Positions 1 to 7,593 of a stretch of 64,000 nt of DNA are shown one piece after another; the stretch's first letter is position 1; each line of letters starts with the position of its first letter. This stretch comes from Candidatus Woesearchaeota archaeon (GTDB taxonomy: Archaea; Nanobdellota; Nanobdellia; Woesearchaeales; GW2011-AR4), in the NCBI GenBank assembly GCA_016185755.1, contig JACPMX010000004.1:1-64000 (forward strand). Direction: 5' to 3'. The notes under the pieces were generated by a model, which did no database searches, was not told the origin of the DNA, and was given only the letters and a program-made list of their open reading frames with translations. Position numbers and translations under genes: made by a program.

Positions 1-82
1 GAATTTTTGTAAGGTATAGTAGGTTTCTGACAAACAGAAGTTTGTAGCAATCCAGCGCTATACCAGGCTAAGCGACCTCGGC
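1..82 (-). tRNA. tRNA-Ser(GCT), 5' part with intron, cut by window edge
   Basis: Read on the minus strand from 82, the acceptor half GCCGAGG is followed by a D-arm with AGCCTGGTA and then an anticodon arm CTGGA-TTGCTAC, which gives anticodon GCT with T33 and A37 in place. The expected 3' stem TCCAG does not follow. Instead there is a hairpin ACAAAC-TTCT-GTTTGT, as expected for an archaeal intron at the canonical 37/38 site. The intron is at least about 44 nt and the 3' exon lies outside the window. A GCC-starting acceptor is usual for archaeal serine tRNAs. The D-stem has one mismatch, so the call is tentative. Confidence 0.55.
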
Positions 83-185
83 ATAGGGTAGCCCCTCTTT
101 AAACAGAAATCATATTTATTTAAATGCTTTTTGATTAATTGAGCTAATCAATAAACTTATAAAGCGATAAAATAGATTCGTGCAA

Positions 186-2237
186 ATGAAAAAATTGGCT
201 GTTTTGCTTCTGCTGTTTTTTATCCTGCCTTCTTCTTTTGCCGAATGGTATCAGGACAGCGGGAACATAGTGACGGGAATAGACATCTCTTCAAGCGCCG
301 AAATTGTCCAGACATCGTCAAGCGGCTACATCGACAGCGCAGCAGTCAACATGACATTCTTTCCGAAGCAGACCGAAACGCAGGAGTTGCTCAAGCTGAA
401 GACAGAGCCGCTTGCCGACTTTACAGGAGACTCGCTGAAATTCAAATGGAACATGCCCCAGGGCGCAATCAGCTTCAGGATTAATGCAAATGTGAAGACC
501 ATAAACACCATCCCCCAGGTGAGGCAAAAGATAAGTTTTCCAATCAATGACCTTCCAAAGGAGATTGTAGTTTACACAATGCCAAGCGAGACCATAGACT
601 CAAACGATGAGGCCATTGTCAAAATCGCTTCGGAGCTTGCAAAAGGCGAGGATGACTTGTACGCCGCTGTATTCAAAATCGCTGACTGGACAAAAAATAA
701 TATTAATTATAATCTAAGCACCCTTACGGCAGATGTCAGCCAGAAGGCGTCATGGGTTCTTGAAAACAGGCAGGGTGTCTGCGACGAGCTGACTTCATTG
801 TTCATAGCGCTGTTAAGGGCTGTTGGCATTCCTGCAAGGTTTGTTTCCGGCCTTTCCTATACAGAATCAGAGCTTTTCCCTGAAAAATGGGGCCCCCATG
901 GCTGGGCAGAAGTCTATTTTCCGGATTACGGGTGGGTTCCATTTGACGTAACTTATGGGGAATTCGGCTGGGTTGACCCGACCCATATAAAATTCAAGGA
1001 CTCTGTCGACTCGGACGAGCCCTCTACATACTACAGCTGGATTGGCAGGAACGCTGATTTGAAGACAAATAAGCTTGACATTAATGCAGAGCTGATTGAA
1101 AAAACAGGCTACTACAAGGCGCCCCTTAATCTTGAATCCTCTTCACTGAAGCAGTCAGTCGGCTTCGGCTCATATAATCTTCTCGAGGCAGATGTAGAGA
1201 ACCTCAATGATTTTTATTTTGCTACTGAGCTTAAGCTAAGCAGGCCGAAGGAAGTCAGCGTTACAGGCCCGGAAGCGAAAAGCATCCTGCTGCTTCCAAG
1301 GGAAAGAAAAAAGGTCTTCTGGACATTAAAAATCAGCGATGATCTGGACAGCAGGTATTCCTACACATTCCCGCTTGTTGTCAGCGCCTCAAACGGGATT
1401 AAGTCTGAAACAAGCTTCGCGTCAGGCGCAAGGGAAAGGTTTGTTTCTTTCAGCGAGATAAAGCAGGCGGCAGACTTGTTCGAGGAGGAGAAGGAAAAAA
1501 AGTATTCAGGCAACGTCCTTCTCGGCTGCAGCATTCCGAAGCCGGAATTTTACGGGTATGAGGATGTCAATGTCTACTGCACTGCAAAAAACACCGGCAA
1601 CATATACCTTGAAGGAATTGATGTGTGCTTTGAGGGCAAATGCGAAAAAATGAGCCTTGGAATTTCCCAGTCAAAAAATGTGACTTTCGGCATTAAAAAA
1701 ACAGAGTTTGGATTCAGGGAAGTGCCTGTGACATTAAGAAGCGATTTGGTGTCCAAGGCATCCTATGTTGCATTCAAAATCAATGATGCTCCTGAAATCA
1801 GTATAAAGGAGCTGGAGTTTCCGGCAAATGCTGGCTATGGTGAAAATTTTACAGTTTCATTTATTTTGGCAAAAGAATCATTTTCGAACCCAAAAAATGT
1901 CGAAGTCATTTTCGCAAGGGGTGGGTTTGAAAAGAAATGGAGCATGAATGAGCTTGCAGAAAACAGGAAGTTTGTGCTTGATTTTGCCGGCAGGCAGCTT
2001 AAATACGGAAAAAACAATTACAAAATCAGTGTCAATTATTTTGACGGATTGGGTAAAAAATACAGCGCTAACCGGGAGTTTTCAATTGATTTGACCGATG
2101 CCACGATGCCACAAAGGGCTTTGCTGTGGTTTAACAATCTGGAGCAGAGCCTTGAAACTGTGGTGATAATGATTTCTATTGTTGGCATAGTATTCTTAAT
2201 CCTGATTGGATGGGTGTGGAGAAAAAGAAGATATTAA
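186..2237 (+). CDS. Secreted, membrane-anchored transglutaminase-like protein
   Basis: The protein has a hydrophobic signal peptide (residues 1 to about 20, ending ..SSFA), a transglutaminase-like core (about 150-270), CARDB/NEW3-like beta domains (about 300-640) and a C-terminal membrane helix followed by a basic KRRY-type tail. The catalytic triad looks intact: Cys in QGVCDEL (near 198), His in GPHGWAE (near 237) and Asp in PFDVTYG (near 256). It is therefore a cell-surface cysteine peptidase or transglutaminase with its active domain outside the cell. The ATG at 186 is preferred over the in-frame GTG at 180 because MKKLAVLLLL makes a clean signal peptide. Such proteins are common in DPANN archaea; the substrate is unknown. 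Confidence 0.85.
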   Translation: MKKLAVLLLLFFILPSSFAEWYQDSGNIVTGIDISSSAEIVQTSSSGYIDSAAVNMTFFPKQTETQELLKLKTEPLADFTGDSLKFKWNMPQGAISFRINANVKTINTIPQVRQKISFPINDLPKEIVVYTMPSETIDSNDEAIVKIASELAKGEDDLYAAVFKIADWTKNNINYNLSTLTADVSQKASWVLENRQGVCDELTSLFIALLRAVGIPARFVSGLSYTESELFPEKWGPHGWAEVYFPDYGWVPFDVTYGEFGWVDPTHIKFKDSVDSDEPSTYYSWIGRNADLKTNKLDINAELIEKTGYYKAPLNLESSSLKQSVGFGSYNLLEADVENLNDFYFATELKLSRPKEVSVTGPEAKSILLLPRERKKVFWTLKISDDLDSRYSYTFPLVVSASNGIKSETSFASGARERFVSFSEIKQAADLFEEEKEKKYSGNVLLGCSIPKPEFYGYEDVNVYCTAKNTGNIYLEGIDVCFEGKCEKMSLGISQSKNVTFGIKKTEFGFREVPVTLRSDLVSKASYVAFKINDAPEISIKELEFPANAGYGENFTVSFILAKESFSNPKNVEVIFARGGFEKKWSMNELAENRKFVLDFAGRQLKYGKNNYKISVNYFDGLGKKYSANREFSIDLTDATMPQRALLWFNNLEQSLETVVIMISIVGIVFLILIGWVWRKRRY

Positions 2238-2285
2238 ATATTTACAATATTGTAAATAATTAAATTTAATCTTTTATAAATATCA

Positions 2286-2332
2286 TTCTATATAGAAAAT
2301 TAATCTAAAAACATAGTTTTAAATATAAAAAT
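2286..2332 (+). promoter_or_regulatory. Promoter of the PIN-ATPase gene with upstream palindrome
   Basis: The palindrome TTCTATATAGAA (2286-2297) lies about 37 bp upstream of a TATA-like AAATATAAAA (2321-2330), and the ATG follows at 2348. The spacing resembles that of the TTTTCAATATWGAAAA sites elsewhere in the window, although the sequence differs. Confidence 0.4.
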
Positions 2333-2347
2333 AATATCTCTATTCTT

Positions 2348-4249
2348 ATGGAACATATAGATATGCAAAATATGGAAAGGTTAGTGCCCGACACTTCTGT
2401 CATAATTGAAGGCCTTCTGTCTGACAAGGTAAAGAGCGATAATATCAAGGCTAATGAAATCATAATTCATGAAGCTGTCATTGCAGAGCTGGAGCACCAG
2501 GCTAATTTAGGAAAGGCAATAGGGTTTCTGGGGCTTGACGAGATAAAAAGGATAAAAAAGCTTTCAGCGGAAAAAAAGTTTGAGCTTTCATTCAAGGGTT
2601 CAAGGCCGAAGGCAGCTGAGATAAGGCACGCTTCGCTTGGAGAAATTGATTCCTTGATAAGGCAGCTTGCTTATGATGAAGATGCAACCTTGATAACATC
2701 AGACAAGGTGCAGAGCGAAGTTGCCATTGCAAAAGGGATGAAGGTAATCTATTACAGAAGGCCTGAAAAGGGCCTGCGAAAACTGAAGCTTGAGAGATTT
2801 TTTGACGAAACCACTATGAGTGTTCACCTGAGGGAAAATGTGCCTCCTTACGCAAAAAAGGGGATGCCCGGAAAATGGGAGTTCAAGGAGCTAAGAAAAT
2901 CCCTGCTCAAGCAGGATGAAATACAGGACATGTCAAGGGAGATCATAGAGGATGCAAAATTAAGGAAAGACGGCTTCATAGAAATCGAGAGGACAGGCTC
3001 CACGATTGTGCAGCTGGGCAGCTTCAGGATCGTAATTACAAGGCCTCCGTTCTCTGACGGATGGGAAATAACCGCTGTCAGGCCTGTCAAGAGATTAAGC
3101 TTGGCTGATTACAAATTAAGCGAAAAACTAATGGACAGAGTTGCCGAACAGGCTGAAGGAGTCCTTGTTGCAGGCGCACCAGGCATGGGGAAAACGACAT
3201 TTGCGCAGGCATTGGCGGAATATTATGCAGGGCAGGACAAGATTGTGAAGACTGTTGAGGCTCCAAGGGATTTGATATTGCCTGAAAGGATAACCCAGTA
3301 TGCAATCTCTTACGGTGATGCGCAGGAAATCCATGATATTTTGCTGCTTTCAAGGCCCGATTATACAATCTTTGACGAGATGAGGAACACCGATGACTTC
3401 AAGCTCTTTGCGGACTTGAGGCTGGCAGGAGTTGGAATGGTGGGGGTTGTGCACGCAACATCTCCTGTAGATGCAATCCAGAGATTTATCGGAAGGGTTG
3501 AAATGGGTGTTATCCCCCAGGTCATTGACACCGTGATTTTCATCAAGAACGGGTTTGTCAACAAGGTCTTGTCGTTGAAGATGACCGTCAAGGTTCCGTC
3601 AGGGATGACAGAGGCTGACTTGGCAAGGCCGGTTGTTGTCATAAATGATTTTGAGACAGGCAAGCTGGAGTATGAAATTTACAGCTACGGCGAGCAGACT
3701 GTTGTGATTCCTGTGCAAGGCAGCAGGGAAAAAACCGGTGCCCACAAGCTGGCCGAAACGACAATACTTGCTGAGTTCCAGAAATATTCAGGAAATGCCG
3801 AGGTTGAGGTGCTGTCAGACAACAAGTGCGTTGTCTACGTTCCCGAAGAGGACATTGCAAGAATCATAGGGAAGCAGGGGACTACCATAACTGCTATTGA
3901 AAAAAAGCTCGGGATAGGCATTGACATAAAAAGCCTTGACGATAAGGACGGCCCAAAAAATACAGGTGAAAATTTCAGTGCGAAAGGTGCTGCAAAGCCC
4001 GCTAAAATTCAGGAATCCGGGGGGCAGAAAGAGATTCCTTTTGAGATTCAGCACAAGAAAAACCAGCTCATGATAGATCTTGGAATGGAAATGCAGAACA
4101 GGGACTTCAGCATTTATGTGGGTGATGAATTCATTCTCAGCGCAAAGGCAGGCAAGACAGGCGCAATAAAGATAAAGAAAAGCAACAACATAGGAAGAAG
4201 GCTGATGGATGCAATCAACAAGAGGGAAAAATTAAGGATGGTGGCTTGA
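2348..4249 (+). CDS. PIN-ATPase-KH protein (PINA family)
   Basis: This is the archaeal fusion of an N-terminal PIN nuclease-like domain (residues 10-140, with acidic residues in VPDTSV and DEDATLITSD), a PilT/VirB11-like ATPase (about 240-430, Walker A GAPGMGKTT near 276, FDEMR as Walker B) and a KH domain (IIGKQGTTI near 505) with a basic C-terminus. Family members form hexamers; the Sulfolobus homologue PINA was reported to work with Holliday-junction enzymes. The length of 633 aa is normal. In-frame ATGs at 2363 and 2372 are alternative starts. The gene stands alone and converges with the minus-strand gene that ends one base after it. Confidence 0.85.
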   Translation: MEHIDMQNMERLVPDTSVIIEGLLSDKVKSDNIKANEIIIHEAVIAELEHQANLGKAIGFLGLDEIKRIKKLSAEKKFELSFKGSRPKAAEIRHASLGEIDSLIRQLAYDEDATLITSDKVQSEVAIAKGMKVIYYRRPEKGLRKLKLERFFDETTMSVHLRENVPPYAKKGMPGKWEFKELRKSLLKQDEIQDMSREIIEDAKLRKDGFIEIERTGSTIVQLGSFRIVITRPPFSDGWEITAVRPVKRLSLADYKLSEKLMDRVAEQAEGVLVAGAPGMGKTTFAQALAEYYAGQDKIVKTVEAPRDLILPERITQYAISYGDAQEIHDILLLSRPDYTIFDEMRNTDDFKLFADLRLAGVGMVGVVHATSPVDAIQRFIGRVEMGVIPQVIDTVIFIKNGFVNKVLSLKMTVKVPSGMTEADLARPVVVINDFETGKLEYEIYSYGEQTVVIPVQGSREKTGAHKLAETTILAEFQKYSGNAEVEVLSDNKCVVYVPEEDIARIIGKQGTTITAIEKKLGIGIDIKSLDDKDGPKNTGENFSAKGAAKPAKIQESGGQKEIPFEIQHKKNQLMIDLGMEMQNRDFSIYVGDEFILSAKAGKTGAIKIKKSNNIGRRLMDAINKREKLRMVA

Positions 4250-5548
4250 TTAATTTAGCCTGTCAGCAAGTTCCCTCCTTGTTAACCTCATTGTCTCTGC
4301 AAAATCCTTTGGATCAGTATCAAGACCTATGATTCCTACCATTTCAACAAAAGCATGAACATTAGTGCGCGGAACCTGATGCAACATAAACCTCGCGCTT
4401 GCATAAGGGGGGCCATGATTCCTAAATAGCTGAAGGGCGACGTCATTGGAAGCCACGCCTGGAAAATGTATCTCATGGAGCATCCTTCCAAGCTTTCGCA
4501 TATCGGCATATTCTTCTAATTCAGAATCGTCCATCTCTACCATATTTTTCCTTTCCTTGGCAACCACCACCAATCCTCCATTATGCTGAGGCAATGGGTC
4601 TGCAAATATATCAAAATGTTTTCCTGGCTCAACCAGATATCCTTCCCTTTCCAGTTTTTCAAAAAAACGTGTGCTTCCTTCTGCAGATGTCTTAGCATCT
4701 ATAGAGCGATATATTCGCTCAACTTTTTTTGGCACTATTGGGACTGATAATATTCTTCCGTGATTATGAATCTGTGATGCTCCAGCTTCCTTGGCAGCAG
4801 ACTCATAATGGCCATCTCTGTGCGAGATGAGCACATCCCTTTGCTTTAAAACATCTGGATCTGAACTTTGATCCAGGGCAGCAACCAGCACATCCAGATT
4901 TAGATCTCCAAAAACAGGAGAAATGACTTTCCTTGGAATTCCTGGATTGTTACTTCCAACAAGCACGAACTGTATATCCGGGTCCTCGAGCTCCCTTTTA
5001 ACAAATGACTGCTCCAATTTTGCCAGAGTTCTGAAGTCCAGCATGTATGCCGGCACTATATGGCGCGAGTCAATTACAATCACATAGTCTTTGCCTTTTG
5101 CGCCAATTGTATGGACAAGGCCATCACCATTTCTATCGGTTTTATAGACAAAACCTGTAAAGAAATCTTTTTTATCGGTAAGGGGAAATTTATTATCGAT
5201 TACTCTCATCAATCGAGGATCAGCAATCCATTTTTCTCCCGGGAAGATATAACCATCATGAACTATAATTTTTCCATCTAGAGTGACTCTTGCATACTCC
5301 CTTGTAGTTTCAACTTCGTTTCCCTCTCTAAAAACACAGGCTTTCGGCTCATGATATGGTTTTCCCATAAATTCTTTTGTACCGCAATCGTACGCTTTAA
5401 GGCGCAAATAGGCATCAACTCTTTCTTGGATACCTTCCTTGACAGCAACCATATCAACAAGCCCCCCTCTGGAGCTTCTTTTCACAGCTAAGATAGCCTG
5501 GTCCACACCTAATGGCGCGTCGTATAGTAGAGTTATTGGCTTAGCCAT
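4250..5548 (-). CDS. GalT-like HIT-superfamily nucleotidyltransferase
   Basis: The 432-aa protein resembles galactose-1-phosphate uridylyltransferases. GASQIHNHGRI (His261-Asn-His263) matches the HPHGQ active-site region of GalT, where the second His is the nucleotidylated nucleophile. A C-terminal FMLHQVPR segment corresponds to the second HIT half. The exact sugar phosphate cannot be read from sequence, and the Asn between the histidines differs from the usual Pro. Its ATG overlaps the stop of a 38-codon upstream gene (TAATG), so the two are probably translationally coupled. An ADP-glucose phosphorylase or Ap4A phosphorylase-like role is an alternative. Confidence 0.7.
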   Translation of the reverse strand: MAKPITLLYDAPLGVDQAILAVKRSSRGGLVDMVAVKEGIQERVDAYLRLKAYDCGTKEFMGKPYHEPKACVFREGNEVETTREYARVTLDGKIIVHDGYIFPGEKWIADPRLMRVIDNKFPLTDKKDFFTGFVYKTDRNGDGLVHTIGAKGKDYVIVIDSRHIVPAYMLDFRTLAKLEQSFVKRELEDPDIQFVLVGSNNPGIPRKVISPVFGDLNLDVLVAALDQSSDPDVLKQRDVLISHRDGHYESAAKEAGASQIHNHGRILSVPIVPKKVERIYRSIDAKTSAEGSTRFFEKLEREGYLVEPGKHFDIFADPLPQHNGGLVVVAKERKNMVEMDDSELEEYADMRKLGRMLHEIHFPGVASNDVALQLFRNHGPPYASARFMLHQVPRTNVHAFVEMVGIIGLDTDPKDFAETMRLTRRELADRLN

Positions 5549-5664
5549 TAAAACAGCACCTTTTCTTCTAGAAAGACAGAATTATAGCCTTTAGATGTAT
5601 TGTTATGAAAAGTACCCTTCATCAATCCACCTTTTTTATCTATATCAATCCTGAATGCACCCAT
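5548..5664 (-). CDS. Small upstream coupled gene (38 aa)
   Basis: This minus-strand ORF starts at ATG 5664 and ends in TAA, which shares its last base with the ATG of the GalT-like gene. The product (starts MGAFRIDIDKKGG, ends EEKVLF) has no motif I recognise. An AT-rich TATA-like run on the minus strand at about 5697-5710 lies 35-45 bp upstream, so it would be the first cistron. It may be a leader that sets translation of the downstream enzyme. Confidence 0.45.
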   Translation of the reverse strand: MGAFRIDIDKKGGLMKGTFHNNTSKGYNSVFLEEKVLF

Positions 5665-5783
5665 ATTTATACTTTTCCTTCCTCATCCCCTAGAAACCTT
5701 TTTATAGATTTTATAATCTTAATTTTATCATTGCTGAATGTTTATGGTTATTGATAGTGTAAATTATGCTTATATTGACTAAA

Positions 5784-5825
5784 ATGCTCGAACTCAGATT
5801 CATTCGCGAAAGCCCGGACTTATAA
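5784..5825 (+). pseudogene. Detached 5' codons of seryl-tRNA synthetase
   Basis: ATG at 5784 encodes MLELRFIRESPDL and then hits TAA at 5823. This is the canonical N-terminus of bacterial/archaeal-type SerRS (compare MLDxxxIRExPD). The rest of the enzyme continues in another frame from about 5822, beginning IRCDIEHRKLLQEN. Compared with E. coli SerRS about 18 residues of helix 1 are missing as well, so a net deletion that breaks the frame has occurred, or the assembly is wrong here. Confidence 0.6.
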
Positions 5826-5851
5826 GATGCGATATTGAGCACAGGAAGCTA

Positions 5852-7000
5852 TTGCAGGAAAACCAAAGCCTGAGGCAAAGGAAAAACATGATCACTGATG
5901 AGATTAACAAGCTGAAGAAGAAGGGAGAAGAAATAAGCGAAAAGGTGAAGGAAGCCAAAGAGCTCCCTTCAAAAATAAAAATAAGCGATGAAAGGCTTGA
6001 AGAGTTGAAAAGCAGGATAGATTATTACCTCATGAGGCTTCCAAATATCTTGCATGAGTCTGTTCCAATCGGAAAGGACGCAAATGACAATGTTGTTGTA
6101 AAGCACTGGGGCGAAAAGCCAAGCTTCGATTTTGAACTGAAGCCGCATGGGGAATTGCTGCAGGAGCTTGGCTTGGCAAATTTTGAAAAAGCAAGTGAAG
6201 TTTCGGGCCATGGTTTTTATTATCTTCTTGGAGACATTGCAAGGCTTGAGCTTGCTCTGGTGAATTTTGCCGTTGATTTTCTTGCTGAAAAAGGATTCAC
6301 ATTAATCGAGCCGCCTTTGATGCTGAGAAGAAAGCCGTACGAAGGAGTCACTGACTTGAAAGATTTCGAGACAATGATGTACAAGGTCGAGGATGAGGAT
6401 TTGTTCCTGATAGCAACATCAGAGCACCCTATCGCCGCGATGCTGATGAACGGCTCTTTTGATGAAAAGCAGCTGCCGATGAAATTTGCCGGCTATTCTC
6501 CATGCTTCAGGAAGGAGCTCGGCAGCCACAGCATTGACACAAGGGGCATTTTCAGGGTTCATCATTTCAACAAGGTAGAGCAGTTTGTTTTCTGCAGGCC
6601 AGAGGATTCATGGAAGTGGCATGAGGAACTATTGAAAAATGGAGAAGAGATATTCCAGAAATTAAAGATCCCATACAGGGTTGTGAACATATGCACCGGT
6701 GATATCGGGGCAGTTGCAGCGAAGAAATACGACATAGAGGCATGGTTCCCGAGGGAAAATTTGTATCGGGAAGTCATAAGCTGCTCAAACTGCACCTCTT
6801 ATCAGGCAGCAAGATTGAATATCAAGTACAAGAAAGGTGAAGAGAAAGAATTTGTGCACACCTTGAACAGCACTGCAGTCGCAACATCAAGGGCATTGAG
6901 GGCAATTGTCGAGAATTACCAGCAAAAAGACGGAACGATTAAGGTTCCGGCAGTGCTGCAGAAGTATATCGGCAAGAAAGTGATTGGAAAGAAAGAATGA
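5852..7000 (+). CDS. serS: Seryl-tRNA synthetase (class II), N-terminus disrupted
   Basis: This is the catalytic body of SerRS, which charges tRNA-Ser. The N-terminal coiled-coil arm (residues 1 to about 80) and class II core are present. Motif 2 is CFRKELGSHSIDTRGIFRVHHF, motif 3 is the segment LNSTAVATSRALRAIVENYQ, and TSEHP and CTGDIG are the usual landmarks. The only permitted start in frame is TTG at 5852, but the frame is open back to 5783 and the residues before TTG (DIEHRKLL) still align with SerRS, so the true N-terminus is probably the frame-shifted piece at 5784. Functionally important because no other serS is in the window. Confidence 0.9.
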   Translation: MQENQSLRQRKNMITDEINKLKKKGEEISEKVKEAKELPSKIKISDERLEELKSRIDYYLMRLPNILHESVPIGKDANDNVVVKHWGEKPSFDFELKPHGELLQELGLANFEKASEVSGHGFYYLLGDIARLELALVNFAVDFLAEKGFTLIEPPLMLRRKPYEGVTDLKDFETMMYKVEDEDLFLIATSEHPIAAMLMNGSFDEKQLPMKFAGYSPCFRKELGSHSIDTRGIFRVHHFNKVEQFVFCRPEDSWKWHEELLKNGEEIFQKLKIPYRVVNICTGDIGAVAAKKYDIEAWFPRENLYREVISCSNCTSYQAARLNIKYKKGEEKEFVHTLNSTAVATSRALRAIVENYQQKDGTIKVPAVLQKYIGKKVIGKKE

Positions 7001-7029
7001 AATTTTTGTGACGCTTGAGTCCTGCTCGC

Positions 7030-7593
7030 ATGGTAAAAAAAGAGATAAGGGTCATCGGGATTGATGACTCTCCATTCAATAAATTCAGGGACAAGCAAGC
7101 TCTTGTCGTAGGCGTTGTCATGCGGGGCGGGTCTTTTGTTGATGGAATTTTATCAGCCAAAGTTGATGTTGACGGAAATGATGCGACTTATAAATTGATA
7201 GGGATTATTGAAAAAAGCAAATTCAGGTCGCAATTGAGGTGCATCTTCCTGAATGGAATTGCAGTCGCAGGATTCAATGTGATTGACATCGCTGAGCTAA
7301 GCAGGAAAACAAAAATTCCGGTCGTGGTAATCATAAGGCAAAATCCAGACATCGAAGCTATCAACAGCACCCTGGCAAAGTTAAATAAAGGGGATAAAAT
7401 TGAAATTATAAAAAATGCAGGGGAAGTGAAAAAGATTGGAAAAATTTACGTTCAGTTTGCCGGGATTGAATATCACAAGGTAACTGAAATCCTGAAGCTT
7501 TACTGCACCCGAAGCCTTTTGCCCGAGCCGCTAAGGCTGGCTCATCTGATAGCGTCGGGAATTGTTTTGGGGGAAAGCAGGGGAAGGGCCTAG
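7030..7593 (+). CDS. DUF99 family protein (endonuclease V-like fold)
   Basis: IRVIGIDDSPF at the N-terminus, followed by VVGVVMRGG and a strand/helix pattern with FNGIAVAGFNVIDI, identifies DUF99 (UPF0215), an archaeal family structurally related to endonuclease V. The conserved Asp pair in GIDDSP is retained. Function in vivo is unknown. ATG 7030 is chosen over TTG 7015 because family members begin with the basic run before IRVIGIDD. The end overlaps the convergent ABCE1 gene by 4 bp. Confidence 0.8.
   Translation: MVKKEIRVIGIDDSPFNKFRDKQALVVGVVMRGGSFVDGILSAKVDVDGNDATYKLIGIIEKSKFRSQLRCIFLNGIAVAGFNVIDIAELSRKTKIPVVVIIRQNPDIEAINSTLAKLNKGDKIEIIKNAGEVKKIGKIYVQFAGIEYHKVTEILKLYCTRSLLPEPLRLAHLIASGIVLGESRGRA

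Noticed and set aside
5784-5860. Programmed -1 frameshift in serS
   Set aside because: No slippery heptamer or downstream pseudoknot is visible and about 18 residues are also missing; an assembly error or mutation is simpler.
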